Assembly (NCBI RefSeq): GCF_963169125.1 | Contig: NC_084794.1 | Location: 157,304,858-157,368,857, forward strand | DNA length: 64,000 nucleotides | Origin: Humulus lupulus | Lineage: Eukaryota; Streptophyta; Magnoliopsida; Rosales; Cannabaceae | Reading direction: 5' to 3' | In this document: positions 33,578 to 46,109 of the stretch, piece by piece | Numbering within the stretch: position 1 is the first letter of the stretch | Layout of the letters: every line of letters starts with the position of its first letter | The notes under the pieces: model-generated | Databases searched by the model: none | Told to the model about the DNA's origin: nothing | The model's input: the letters and a program-made list of their open reading frames with translations, nothing else | Program-made: the position numbers and the translations under genes

Positions 33578-36105
33578 TAATGTGTAACGTCCCAAATTAC
33601 CTAATAAGGCTTAGGGCCTTGATTAAGGGGCCAAGATGGTAAATTGTGGAAATTATGTGATATACGTGTATCATTATATGATTATGTGAGTTATATTATA
33701 ATATGACTTGATTTGCATGTTTAGGTGTATTAAATATGCATGTGAGCCCATTTCTGAATAAAAGGGAAATTTTCGTATTTTTGCCCGTTATGGGTATATT
33801 TGGCATATTTGTGATATATGTGTGGGACCACATCATTATGTGGATATATTTGGGTTATTCACCACGAGGCAATCATAGGGAGCAAGCTAGTGGGAGAGTC
33901 ACAACGGGACCAATACTTGACTCGGGGAGAGTCAAGGGTATTTTGGGTATTTAGTACATTACTGAGATATTGGGTAATGGAAATAAATATTTGAAGATAT
34001 ATTTGGAGTTAGTGAGATCAGGAGTGAATTTTGGGGATTTGGACTATTTTACCCTCGAGGATGTTTTTGGGGTACCCCGAGCCTTTGGATAAGCTTTGAA
34101 TTTTTGAGTTTCAGTTTCCTTAAGTTTCTTAAGTTTTGAATTGGATTTTATGGTTTTGATGAGTTTTTGAATTTTTTGAAACTCGGGTTTTGATGGTTTT
34201 GGGCTGTTGAGTTGATTGGAAACTTTGTTTTTGGGATTTTGATAGGTATGGATAAGTTTATGAGAAAAACGGAGGAAAAAGATGAGTTCCAAGTTGAGTC
34301 GTGACCCTATTCCTGGGCGCTGCAGCTCAAGCTGAACAAAGGAGATGAAGCAGGGTAGCTGGGCTATTTGAGCTGCGGTGCCTTTTAGGAGCGCTGCGAC
34401 GATGGTGCAACCAGAGAGGGCCTTGGACCTCTGACTTGAGTGGGCCGCGACTCAAGTGCTTGGGGTCATGACTCAAAATAAAAATTGTGGCCAAAATGGG
34501 TTTTTAGTAATGGGAACTCTACCCTAAGGGCTCGGGATTAATTCTACTACCTAGTTTACTAGAATTCGAGGTCCCGGAGGCCAGAACTCGGACCAGAAGT
34601 CTTTATTTACTCATTATGTATGGGATTCTACATTATGGTGGTGACAAGGTTATCGCTATGGGCTCAGAACCGGGATCGTGCTCGAGGATTGTTCATTCTT
34701 AACATGTGCTTTGACTAAAGGTAAGAAAACTGCACCCGATATGTGATAAATGCGATTATGGCTTGGCCCAAATTGTTGAACAGGAATATGAATAGGCCAT
34801 GAATGCCTAAGAATGTTCATGATTATATTTGTGATTGTTGATTAAGCATGCTAAATGTTTTGTATTTGGAATATGATATATGTCAGTCTCCATTATCTAA
34901 TTGAGAAAGGCTTGACTTATGAGACAAGGACGATAATAGCGCACTTAGCGCTGGTCGAAAAGTATTGACGTATAAGTCAATGGCGGCAATAGCGCGTTGA
35001 GCGCTGGTCATTTTGGTTAGGCGCCAGGTACGTTAGGCCAGATCTAAGGGTGGTTATATAGAGGATAGGGCAATTAACCCCGGGGTGACTTATTAGTCCC
35101 ATATCCTATGGCTGGGCCCCAAACATGACTTATAACTAAAGAACAATCGTAGCACGCTGAGTGCTGGTCGAAAAGCATTGACTTTGAGTCAAGGACGGCA
35201 ATAGCACACTGAGTGCTGGTCGAAAAGCATTGACTTATGAGTCAAGGACGATAATAGCACGTTGAGTGCTAGTCGAAGAGCATTTACTTTTGAGTCAAGG
35301 ACGACAATAGTGCGCTGAGTGCTGGTCGATATGGTTATACCTAATCAGGAGCATTATATACGCTTGACCCACCAATTGGTTGTGGAAAATTATAGCGCCA
35401 GGTACGCTAGGCCAGTTCCGATGCTGGTTATACAAAGGATAGGGGAACGAGCCTAGGGGTGACTTATTAGTCCCATATCCTAGGGAGTTGAGCCCCAGTA
35501 TGGTTCATTAATCGTGTAATTTGGGCAATAGACCCCAGTATGACTCATTAATCATGTATCTCGGGTTAGTGGACCCATATGACATTGTAGTCATTTATTT
35601 GAGTGGCATGCATGCATGAGTAGGGTTATTATTGCTAGGCATGCTTATTATGATTTGGTAACATGTTATTAACTGCTTATGAGCATGTTTAAGTTTTCTT
35701 GTTGAGCCTTGGCTCATGGGTGCTTTGTGGTGCAGGTAAAGGAAAACGAAAGCTAGACCATCCTTGAGTTAGAGAGCTTAGGTGACAGTATGTATATATG
35801 CGGTTGCTCAACCACCACGGCCGAGGTTTTAAAGAGGAACTAGGGTCAAACCTAATTTTTGCCGCTTAGGTCAGCTGGTTGTAACTTTTCAATTGTAGTT
35901 AAACTTTTTAATTGTATTTTGGGATCCTATGTTTGGAAGTAAAAATTTTAGTGAAACGGTTGTATCTATTGACCAAAACTTTCAAACCCTAAACCATTAA
36001 TCACGTTTAGTTACACAGTTATGGCCAAATGACTTGTTTAACGAGTTTAACACTATTTAAAATACATAGTGTAAAGGTCCTTGGGTAGTAGGGCATTACA
36101 TAATG
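33578..36105 (+). mobile_element. Tekay-like solo LTR, TSD TAATG (LTR 33583-36100)
   Basis: Starts TGTAACGTCCCAAATTACC and ends TAGGGCATTACA, 2518 bp, with TAATG duplicated at 33578-33582 and 36101-36105. No primer site follows and no coding sequence is left, so it is solo. It carries a 53-bp tandem repeat not expanded in its relatives. Confidence 0.94.
34923..35335 (+). repeat. 53-bp tandem repeat in Tekay-like solo LTR
   Basis: About six units with the core AATAGCRCRYTGAGTGCTGG followed by TCGAAAAGCATTGACTTATG and GAGTCAAGGACG. The array is broken in the middle by a non-repeat stretch (about 35020-35140). The LTR at 19086 has one matching unit (near 20797), so the array expanded in this copy. 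Confidence 0.8.
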
Positions 36106-38335
36106 AATCTGGAAGGACAGACACAAATTGACAACCATGAAAAAAGGCATGCATATGAAGATCTTATCTCCACGAGGAGAAGAACAAGAGCAACTGTAAT
36201 AACCATAAGGGGAAAAGAGGTTTTGAAGTCTAAACTAGGAGATCCTACTAGATCATCAATTAGAATATGCCTTCGCAAATAGACATGGCATGTGTGGGGA
36301 AGACCTCATGTAACGCCCTGGATAGCCAAGACTATTACACTATGTGTTTACAAAAGTGCAAGACTTGCTAATCAAGTCGTTTACTTAGAAATGTGAACTG
36401 AAACTGTAGTTGAACTAGGCTTAAAAGATTTTGGCCAGAAAAACTACATTTTATATAATCAAATATTCCTTTACATGGGATCCCAAAAAAAATAACGTTT
36501 AAAAGACGGTTTACAAAAATTCCAAGTTATAAGTACGGCTAATAGCCACTCTAAGGGCAAAACAGACATTTAGGCCTTTCTCGTCCTATACAACTCCTTG
36601 GTCGTGGCGGCCAATCAGCTAACTATGTACATTCAGCCTCAAAGCTCTCCATCTCAGGACTAGTCCACTTTGCCCTTGCCTTTACCTACACAACGTAGCA
36701 CCCGTGAGCCAAGGCCCAGCATGAAAGCATAATAACAGAGCATAATCATCAATCAAACAATCAGATAACCCATACAGCATAATCATAAACTCAATAATCC
36801 AAATATTCACAATAATCAACTATTCAGCATACCAAGATCATCATTGCACATTAACAACCAATTCACATATGATACCAAAGGTCAACGCCCTTAGGTCGCA
36901 CCCCCTATTTATCCCACTGACTCTGACCCGCTTAAGCCGGGCTCAGTGAATATCAAGCTGTCCTCAGCTACCAGTGGCCGAGCCACGCCCTATGCACAAA
37001 TATTGATTCTGGCACCCTTAGGTCGTTTATCACATGTCCCATGGCATAATACCATCTATGACATTATACAAATATAGGGAGCTCTTAGTCCCAACATAAT
37101 CACATAACCGAGTGCAGTTTTCTTACCTTTGAATGCCGGTAACTTTGATCAATGATGACAACCCTCAAGCACAACCCCTTCCGAGCCCTAGCGTGCACCT
37201 AGTCAAGGTCACAAGTTAGAACCATACCAAACTTCAATTCCAAAACCTAACCTCGGGACCAATCCTGAGCCATCGGGAAGCTCTAATTCCACCAAACGAG
37301 GTAGTGGAATCAAACCCCGAGCCCCCGGACAAAAACCCTAAGAAATATCCCAAAAACCCCCTTCTGGAAATAGGGTAGCGCTACAGTGCCATAAGGAGGG
37401 CGCTATAGCGCTACAAGCAGAGCCAAAAAAAATCTGAAACATCAAGGCCTAGTGCTGTAGCGCCCAATGACTAGCGCTACAGTGCTAGTCACAGCACAAC
37501 CCAACTTCATATTTTCTTCCTTCGAATTTCCATGAGCCAAACCTCTCCAAAACTCAACCAAACCTCAACCATACCCCAAAGCAAGCCTATCAACATCTCT
37601 AACTCACCTGAAATGACATAACCATATGAAATTCAATCACAAGCACCCAAAAATAAAGAAATCACCATGGTCGAGCTTAAAGCTCAAAACTCAGCAGAAC
37701 ATCAGAAATTTCAGAACTTCAATGCTGCAACTTCTTACCTTTGATGGAGGATTTCGACTTAAGTTATCTTCCACACTCCCTTTACTTTCACCTCCTCAAA
37801 TCCACATGCTTAATTCCCTAGAATTACCATCAAAACTCAACTTAGACAACCATTTCAACACCAAAAGCCAGAACTGAAAAACACTTTAAAACTTACCTCA
37901 AATGGATCAACTACTCTTGCTAACTCCTCAAGCCAAATCAAGGACTCTAGCCCTAAGCTCCAGCCCAAACTCTCCCTGAGTTACAGCTCCAAAGTCCTTC
38001 AAGAAATGGGGAAGAAACCTAAACCGTGAGAGAGAAACAGAAACAAGACTTCTGTTTTTCCTTCTTTCCTTTTCGTTTCCTTTTGTCTATTTCCTTTCTT
38101 TCAGCTTCCTTTAAATTCTAGACACTCCACTAAGTGATAAAGGCATAAATAAATCTCATCCCTTATAAACCAAATGATCATAATACCCTCCCATTAAATC
38201 TAAGCCCTTAATCCTTCCAAGGGCATTTTGGTCATTCGTTTCCAATTCCCGCTAATTCCTCGAGTGTCTCCAATATTTACCGCTTACTTCCCGACACCTA
38301 ACTAATTACCACTTATATTCCTCAATATAAAATAG

Positions 38336-39926
38336 ACTCCTGTTGACGGTAAGAACTCGTCAACGAAGTTAAGTTGGAAAAATTATCAAATTAAAATCGC
38401 TAATTGGAAAGCTATGAAAACTTGAACAATAACTCAAGAACAATGGAATAACAACAATGGAGAATTCAGTATCTCATTCACACTAATGTCTCTGCTACAG
38501 TAAAATTTCCAACCCCCCCTTCAGGTGGCCTTGGAATTCCATTTATAGTAGGCTCTAACGGCCTTAGGTACATAGTGGTCCAGGGGACCAAGTGGTACAA
38601 ACGTACTGTACTAGGGAAGTGGCTTCAGAGGTTGTGGCTGTACATCCCGTACAGGAGCAGGTGTCAGGAGGATGTCTCCACTACTTGTCTGTACCCCTTC
38701 CTGAGGCGTGGTAGCAGGCGTGTTGGCGCAGGAGGTAGTGGTGTCGGATCTGACCTATGGCCGTAGACGTACGGACCATGATCCTCACTGGCACTGGCAT
38801 CCGTACCTGGTACCTGGTCGTACAAATATGTCTCACTCGACTCGTACCGGATCTCCTAAACATGGGGATCCTGAGATGTAGGGAACGGAACCCTTGGTAC
38901 AGGATGCCTGGGGCATTCTAAGGTTACCCACGGGCGTGGGCGATAAATGCTTGGCCTCGCTCTACGTCTTAGCATATGAGGCAAGACGCCTCTGGGCCAT
39001 GCGTGTCAAGTTACGGGGCGTCGGCACCCCGAGAAGATGGTGGGTTGATAGACCTTCAGGGATGCGCGCGCGGGGCCTTGCGCGGCCTCGCATATGGGGT
39101 GCTGTTGATGGCCTCGCGCGGTTGGAGTGGCCTAAGGGCCCCATGAGATAGGGAGATCTTGCCCATGCGACGGCCTCGCGAAATAGCCTCGCGGGATGGG
39201 CCTCGCGAGATGACCTCGCGAGACGACGGGGCTCCGTGGGACGGCCTCGCGAGATGGCCTCGCGGGAGGGCCTGACTTCGCCCACGCAACGGCCTCGCGA
39301 AATGGACTTGCGGGACGGGCCTCGCGAGACGACCTTGCGAGACGACGGGGCTCCGCGGGACGGCCTCGCGGGATGGCCTCGCGGAACAGGAGGTGTGGTC
39401 CATGTGAGGGCCTCGCGGGACGGCTTCGCGAGATGGCTTCACGGAACGTGGCCTGACTTCGCCCACGCAACGGCTCCGCGAAATGGCTTCGCAGGATGGG
39501 CCTCGCTAGACGACGGGGCTCCGCGGGACGGCCTCGCGGGATGGCCTCGCGGGACGGCTTCGCGAGATGGCTTCACGGAACGTGGCCTGACTTCGCCCAC
39601 GCAACGGCTCCGCGAAATGGCTTCGCGGGATGGGCCTCGCGAGATGACCTCGCGAGGCGACGGGGCTCCGCGGGACGGCCTCGCGGAACAGGAGGTGTGG
39701 TCTACGTGAGGGCCTCGCGGGACGGCTTCGCGAGATGGCTTCATGGAACGTGGCCTGACTTCGCCCACGCAACGGCTCCGCGAAATGGCTTCGCGGGATG
39801 GGCCTCGCGAGATGACGGGGCTCCGCGGGACGGCCTCGCGGAACAGGAGGTGTGGTCCACATGAGGGCCTCGCGGGACGTTGGTCTTGCATTTCCTCTTG
39901 ATGGGATTATGAGCATTAACAACTCC
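38336..39926 (-). mobile_element. Tat-family solo LTR, minus strand, TSD ACTCC (LTR 38341-39921)
   Basis: Starts TGTTGACGGTAAGAACTCG (reverse complement of the Tat LTR end) and ends GAGCATTAACA. ACTCC is repeated at 38336-38340 and 39922-39926. 1581 bp. The first 560 bp match the reverse complement of the full element's LTR (for example TTTATAGTAGGCTCTAACGG). Confidence 0.93.
39060..39885. repeat. GC-rich minisatellite in second Tat solo LTR, with higher-order repeats
   Basis: Built of GGCCTCGCGGGACGG / GGCTTCGCGAGATGG-like 15-16-bp submotifs. Longer blocks repeat too: CCTGACTTCGCCCACGCAAC starts at 39271, 39452, 39586 and 39754 (spacings 181, 134 and 168). Long ORFs on both strands here are artefacts. 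Confidence 0.88.
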
Positions 39927-40308
39927 AATATCTCCTAAATTCCCAAAAATACGCCCAGGCTCGCCCCGAGCTGGGTATAAATCCCCTCCGTGACTTTTTC
40001 GCTAAATCGCTCACTAGGATCGCCTCGAGTCACAACCTACAAATGTATCCACATAATAATGTGGTCTCAACAATTTATCACAGATATTTACATTTATGCC
40101 CTCAATAGGCCAAAATTACGAATATGCCCTTCTAACCTAATCAAGGCCTACATGCATACTAATACACATAGTCATACATCACATATATCCAAATAATAAT
40201 ATAAACATGCTTTTAATCATTTAAATCACATATAATCCAGTTATGCCCTCCCGGCACACTAATCAAGGCCCTTATGCCTTATTAGTAAATTTGGGTCGTT
40301 ACACCTCA

Positions 40309-40861
40309 TGAGAAGAAAGCCCATACATGAAGAGGACCTTTGCAACTGGACGTTAAAAACCCCTTAAGGAGTTCATGCACAATGTCCTACATATGAATGA
40401 AGACAAATGACATGTTTGAAGTAAAAATCCTTTTTGCGTGCTTTGCCAACAAGTTATAGATGTGCAAACGTCAGGCAACTAATACAACACCCTCTGCAAT
40501 AGTCGACAACACTATTTATGTACCATAATCTCTTATAGCCATGAAACTAATACAAACCACCAACAATCAACACCATCACCACGTATTCCACTAACTTCTC
40601 CTCCATGATCTCCTATAGTACTATAGAATGTTGAGGTTGGACCACCTTGTATGAAAGGGGCATGTGCCATCTCCTATAAATAGGAGATCCTCCTCCACAA
40701 AAAGGATGCTAGAAATTATTTGCAATTGAAAACATTAGTGAAATAGTGTGATTTTCTATATTGTTATTTTGAGTCGTTTTCTTTAAGTTTTTCATATTTT
40801 CTTGCATAAGTTTCATCATCTCCAACTACTTCTACTAGTTGATGAGTTCTCATTTTCAACA
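40309..40861 (+). repeat. 3' end of a Tat-like LTR (second subfamily)
   Basis: Ends AGTTGATGAGTTCTCATTTTCAACA, close to the end of the Tat LTR (TTGACGAGTTCTCACCGTCAACA, split here to stay short: GACGAGTTCTC). A TATA box CTATAAATAG lies at 40674-40683, about 180 bp before the end. The LTR start is not found; it must lie left of both nested solo LTRs, probably between 32725 and 33340. Confidence 0.6.
40674..40683 (+). promoter_or_regulatory. TATA box in Tat-like LTR
   Basis: CTATAAATAG, about 180 bp from the LTR end, the same relative place as in the other Tat LTRs. It sits in a short inverted repeat, ATCTCCTATAAATAGGAGAT. Confidence 0.6.
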
Positions 40862-41195
40862 ATAAATTTTTATCTATACACTCTACCAATAGAACTGGGA
40901 TAACAATTTTTTTATACAACGTTATCATGCTCTTTTTGCTTTAGTACCAACTTAAACTCCTCTCATTTAATAAATACTAAATTACTACATATATTTGACA
41001 AATAAAAAAATACACTTAAAAATAATTTTAATTAAATTTATTTTCAATATGAAAAAAATATACCTATTTTAATTACATAAAATATACAATATATTTTATT
41101 TTTCTAAATTTAATAATAATTTAAAAAAAATTAAAATATAAGTTTAAGAATAGGAAATAATTAAACTAAAAACCTAATTGAAAATATATATACAT
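40862..41195. other. AT-rich sequence, nothing identified
   Basis: Runs of A and T with no motif, ORF or repeat boundary that I can name. It may be a scrap of older sequence between two elements. Confidence 0.5.
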
Positions 41196-43564
41196 TGTTA
41201 CGTCCTACTAATTAAGGATTGTCACATTGTGTGTTAAAAATATTGCTTAAGACGTTAAATGAGTCAATTGGACTTAAAAGTGTAATAAAATTTAAACAAC
41301 AATTTAGGTATTAAAAAATATTGGTCAATAAAGTTACACTTTTTGTTAAAAATGTTTGAATATCTACAAGGGATCCAAAAGGTTTAAAATCAAATACAGG
41401 TGCAACAATTAATACAGAACTAGCCGACCTAAGCGGCAAAATCGAGCTAATAGCCCACCTTCCTCAAAAGTATCTCGACTGTGGCGGCGGAGCAAGCTGA
41501 ATATGTACATGCCACCCCTACAACTCTCCAACTCATGGTCGTCCAGCTTTCCTTTACCCTTACTTGCACCACAAAGCACCCGCGAGCCAAGACTCAGCAA
41601 GAAAACCCAAACAAGTAAAATAGTTATCCAGCTAGACATTATAATCTAATCCATGTCTTATAACCACAATAAGATTCATAGTTATTCTTTAACAAGTATA
41701 ACAACTCATGCAAAATAAATGCATACAACTTCCTTGCAATGACCATGCCATAACGACCGACATTACGCATGTATGTTGTCGATAACGACCCCCAGCCGAT
41801 CAATCACAAATAACTATATCAACAGAAGCATATACAAAACAAACATTTAGCTTTAAACAAGTTCAAGGCACGGTCATAACCGTGTTCGATAATCAGGGCC
41901 CATGCTCTACACTCGGTACAGGTGCCATGTTTTCTACCTCGTGTCTTCAATGAATAACGAAGTAACCCCGAGTAAGATAATATTCCCGAGCCTTGCAGAA
42001 GCCTTAGATACAACATGAACGGTACATTAACCATAACTAATTCTGATAATGGGCCTCAAGACTAAGCCCTAACTCTTGAGACCTCAGATTCCACTAAACG
42101 TGATAGCAGAATCGTCCCTAAGCCTCCCAAGATAGTTCCCCAAAACCCTGAAAAATTGTACCCTAAAACTGCATTAGCACCACGATCCACCACCTGCAGC
42201 GCCGTGACTCTAAACCGAACTGAGAAGCCTATTTCTGAAATTCATACATTTTGAGCTGCGACACCCTTTTAAAAGGCTGTGACGCCTCAACATTCAGAGA
42301 GTAATCCCTATAAAATTTTACCATTTAGAGCCGCAGCACCCCCTCTAAAAGGTCGCGGTGAAACGACGGTCTGAGGGCAACACACCATCGAAGAAACTCC
42401 TATGTGTTGCGGAGCTCATCCCAGGATTAAACAAAATACCAAACCCAAAACTCGACTTCAAACCTGTACCAGCCCCCGAATTAACACCAAAGCAAATGTA
42501 ACACTTCACAAACACCTCAAAAAAACATTCTATCAACAAATCCCAAGTTTAAAAAAGATTAACCAAAATTAGGTTTAAAAGTTCATTTTTCCCAAATATT
42601 GAAATTAAAGTTAAAATCATGGGTCAAATCCAACCTTTAAGCTTCCAATCACTCTATATCAAACTTCCATCATCCTTATACTCATTCCAACTACATAGTG
42701 CTTCAAACATTCAAATTTGGACCCCTAAAACCTAACTTTGCTCAAGAACACCATGGAACCACCAAGAGCAATCAAGAACTTGAAAAATTAGAGAAGAGGA
42801 GAACCTTACCTCTCAGAATTTTTGAAATTACCAGCTGATATGGTGGCCAAAGCAATTTCTATCCTCAAGAAAAATCCAACCCTCCACTTGAAATCAACCA
42901 AAACATCAAGAGTTAGCTCCTTTAACTCTTTGATGTACTTAGAGAAAGAACTAAAAGGGAGAGAATGAGAGTTGAACGTGTAAGTGAGGTAAGATTCAAC
43001 ACCCGACTAAATTTTAATCTATATTCATGGTCAAAAGATAATTTTGCACCTCATTTCATTAACCTAACCTCAAAACTAAGCAAAGGACATTTTGGTCATT
43101 TAATTTAAATTCCTAGTAAACCCCATATTTCACCACTAATTCCCAATGAATTGCATTTACCAATAAATCCCAAAAGTATGTCAAATTACCAAAATATCCA
43201 TTAGTTCACCTCAAGCCAGGTATTTATCCCCCACCGTAACTTTTCCTCTAAATTGCTCAAAAGGATCGACTTATGCTGATTCTCATAAATATACCAACAT
43301 AATAATGTGGTCTCAAGCACATAGCATAAAAAATTACAATTATACCCTCAACATTCAAAATTATTGAAATGCTACTTCTTAAAAAAAGTGGGTCTGTAAG
43401 CACATTTAATACACATAAACATGCATAAAAGTAATATCATAATATAGCTCATGTAATTCACACAATCCCATACATATTCTATTAAAATCATATCATTTCC
43501 AATTATGCCCTCGAGGCACACTAATCAACATACTAATCCTTATTAGGATTTTTGGAATGCTACA
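41196..43564 (-). repeat. 3' LTR of minus-strand Tekay-like element (2369 bp)
   Basis: Starts TGTTACGTCCTACTAATT and ends TTTTTGGAATGCTACA. A minus-strand PPT-like GAGGGGATACT adjoins it at 43565-43575, then the chromodomain end of pol, so this is the downstream LTR of the element that runs leftward from 49536. The other LTR is not found. Confidence 0.85.
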
Positions 43565-43575
43565 AGTATCCCCTC

Positions 43576-46109
43576 ATAATAGAAATTTCATCCTCAAAAT
43601 TTACCTGAACAGCTCAGTATACTAATCTCGCAAACTGACTCTTGCCTAGGTTGCTTCCTCGACCTTGTTGTTCCTCCATAATACTTTAACCAACATAATA
43701 GTTTTGTTCCTCAAGACCCTTTCCTTCTTATAAAAAATATGAATTGGGTGCTCTTCATAGGATAAATCTATCTGTAACTCCAGATCCTCATAGCTCAACA
43801 CGTGAGTCGTATCTGATACATATCTCCTAAGCATCAATACGTGAAACACGCTATGTACCCCCAAAAAAGCTAGAGGCATAGCCAGTGTATGGGCTACCTG
43901 CCCATTCCTCTCAAGAATCTCAAAGGTCCAACGAACCTAGGGGTCAATTTTCCATTCTTACTGAATCATTTCACTCCTCTCAATGATGAAACCTGGAGGA
44001 AAACGTGGTCCCCAACTTGGAATTCCACGTTCTTACCCTTAAGATCAGCGTAGCTTTTCTGTCTACTCTTTGAGGCGAGCATTCAAGGTATAATCTTCTC
44101 AATGGCCTCACTAGTCCTCTGAACCATTTCAGGACCCAAGTATTTCCTCTCACCCATTTCACCCCAATGAATGGGGAATCTACACTTCCTACCATACAAC
44201 ATCTCATATGCAGCCACTCCAATCGTTGACTGATAACTGTTGTTGTATGAAAACACAATCAAGGGGAGATACTTACTCTAGTATCCCTTGGAATCCAATA
44301 CACAGGCCCTAAGCATGTCCTCCAGTATCTGATTCATCCTCTCAGATTTTCCATCTGTATGAGGATGATAAGATGAGCTAAAATTCAACTGAGTACCCAT
44401 AGCCTTCTAGAGGCCTCCTAAAAGCTTGGAGGAAAATATGGGATCCTCATCTAACACTATGGATTTTGAAACCCCGTGGAGACGTAAGATCTCCCTCACA
44501 TACAACTCAGTATACTGATCAACAGTGAAAGTCGTCCTCACAGGCAAAAAGTGAGTTGACTTGGTATATTGATCCACGATCACCCATATCGAGTCGTGTT
44601 GGCCCACCATCCTAGGTAATCCACCTACAAAGTCCATTGTGATGTCCTCCCATTTCCACTCAGGGATGTCCAATGGCTGTAATAACCCCGTTGGCCTCTG
44701 GTGTCCAACTTTCACTTGCTAACAAGTTAGGCACTTTTCCACATACTCATCTACCTCTTTCTTCATCCCTGGCCACCAGTACAAAGATTTCAGATCCTGA
44801 TACATCTTTGTCGTGCATGTGTACAATGAATAAGGAGTGGTATGAGACTAATCCAAAATATCTCATCTAATACTAGCATCCATCAAAACACAAATCTTAT
44901 CCATGTACCTCAGCATGTTTGCCTCAGCAAATGGTAAAGTCCTTAGCCACTCTAACTAGGACGTCCCCCTGGTGATTCTCTAACTGAGGATCATTCCTCT
45001 ATGCTTTTCTTACCCTCTCAATGAGTGTATACATAAGAGTAATGTCGGCCAATCTACCCACAATGAACTCGATCCCAGTTCTAGTCATATCCTCACACAA
45101 TTCTCAAGATAGATACTTTAAGCTATGCAACTTTTCTAGCCCTCTTCGACTTAGAGCATCTACAACCACTTTGGCTTTCCCTTGATGATAAATGATCTCA
45201 CAATTATAATCCTTTATCAACTCTAATTTACATCTTCACTGCATGTTCAGATCATTCTTCGTGAAAAACTACTTCAAACTTTTATGATCACTATAGATCT
45301 CGCACTTCTCCCATACAGATAATAATTCCACACCTTCAATGCGAATACCACTACCGCAAACTCTAGATCATGAGTAGGGTACTACTGCTCATATTCCTTT
45401 AGCTATCGCGAAGCATAAACAATCACTTTCCCAGCCTACAAAAGAACACAACCTAACCCATGTCTGACCAAACAAACTTCAAGTTCTTGTAGGTCAAATT
45501 TTTCAATGGTGGTGCAAATCTTGAGAATCCTTCAACAAACGTATATAGTATTCCGCTAAACCCAAGAAACTCCTTATCTCTGTGGCACTCCTAGGCCTTC
45601 GCCAATCTCTCACTACCTCAATCTTAGATGGATCTCTCGTAGTTCCATCCTTACTGACAATGTGACCAAGAAATGTTACATGAGGTAACCAAAAGTCACA
45701 CTTCTTATATTTGGCATATAACCTATGATTCCTCAATCTCTGTAGTACCAATAACAGGTGTTGCTTGTGCTCTACCTCTGACTGAGACTAGATCAATATA
45801 TCATCCATGAAGACAATCTCAAACTTGTCCAAGTAGTCTTTGAACACCTTGTTCATCGGATCAATGAATGTTTTCGAGGCATTGTTATTCCAAAAGATAT
45901 GACCAAAAACTAATAATGCCCATACCTCGTGTGAAAGGCTATCTTCAGGATATCATCCTCTTTGATCCTCAACTAGTGATAACCAGATCGAAGATCAATC
46001 TTTGAGAATACTGTCTTACCTTGTAACTGGTCAAACATGTCATCCATCCTTGGCAGTGGATACTTATTCTTGATAGTCACCTTGTTAAACTCCCTGTAGT
46101 CAATGCATA
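43576..46109 (-). pseudogene. pol: Tekay-like pol: RT (3' part), RNase H, integrase, chromodomain; minus strand, broken
   Basis: From right to left: RT block [20 protein letters not shown] (about 46055-46110), FMDD in place of FIDD at about 45800, RT thumb (HVTFLGHIVSKDGT, 45503-45751), RNase H remnants, integrase (WEDITMDFVGGLPRMVG and IVLDEDPIFSSK, 44407-44715), then VFHVLMLRRYVSD and VLRNKTIMLVKVLWRNN (43646-43879), the start of a chromodomain. This domain set places the family in the chromoviruses. Many stops and frameshifts lie between the blocks. The 5' part of pol continues at 48485 across a solo LTR. Confidence 0.88.

Larger units (their letters stand above)
36304..40308 (-). mobile_element. 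Tekay-like solo LTR, minus strand, TSD CCTCA (LTR 36309-40303), interrupted
   Basis: Starts TGTAACGCCCTGGATAGCC and ends AATTTGGGTCGTTACA; CCTCA is duplicated at 36304-36308 and 40304-40308. Without the nested Tat LTR it is about 2.41 kb, the family norm. A GCGCTAC-type palindromic cluster lies at 37375-37495. Confidence 0.93.

Noticed and set aside
38962..39928. Several overlapping ORFs of 107-157 codons on both strands
   Set aside because: Same reason: GC-rich minisatellite in the second Tat solo LTR; overlapping frames in both directions with repeat-derived composition.
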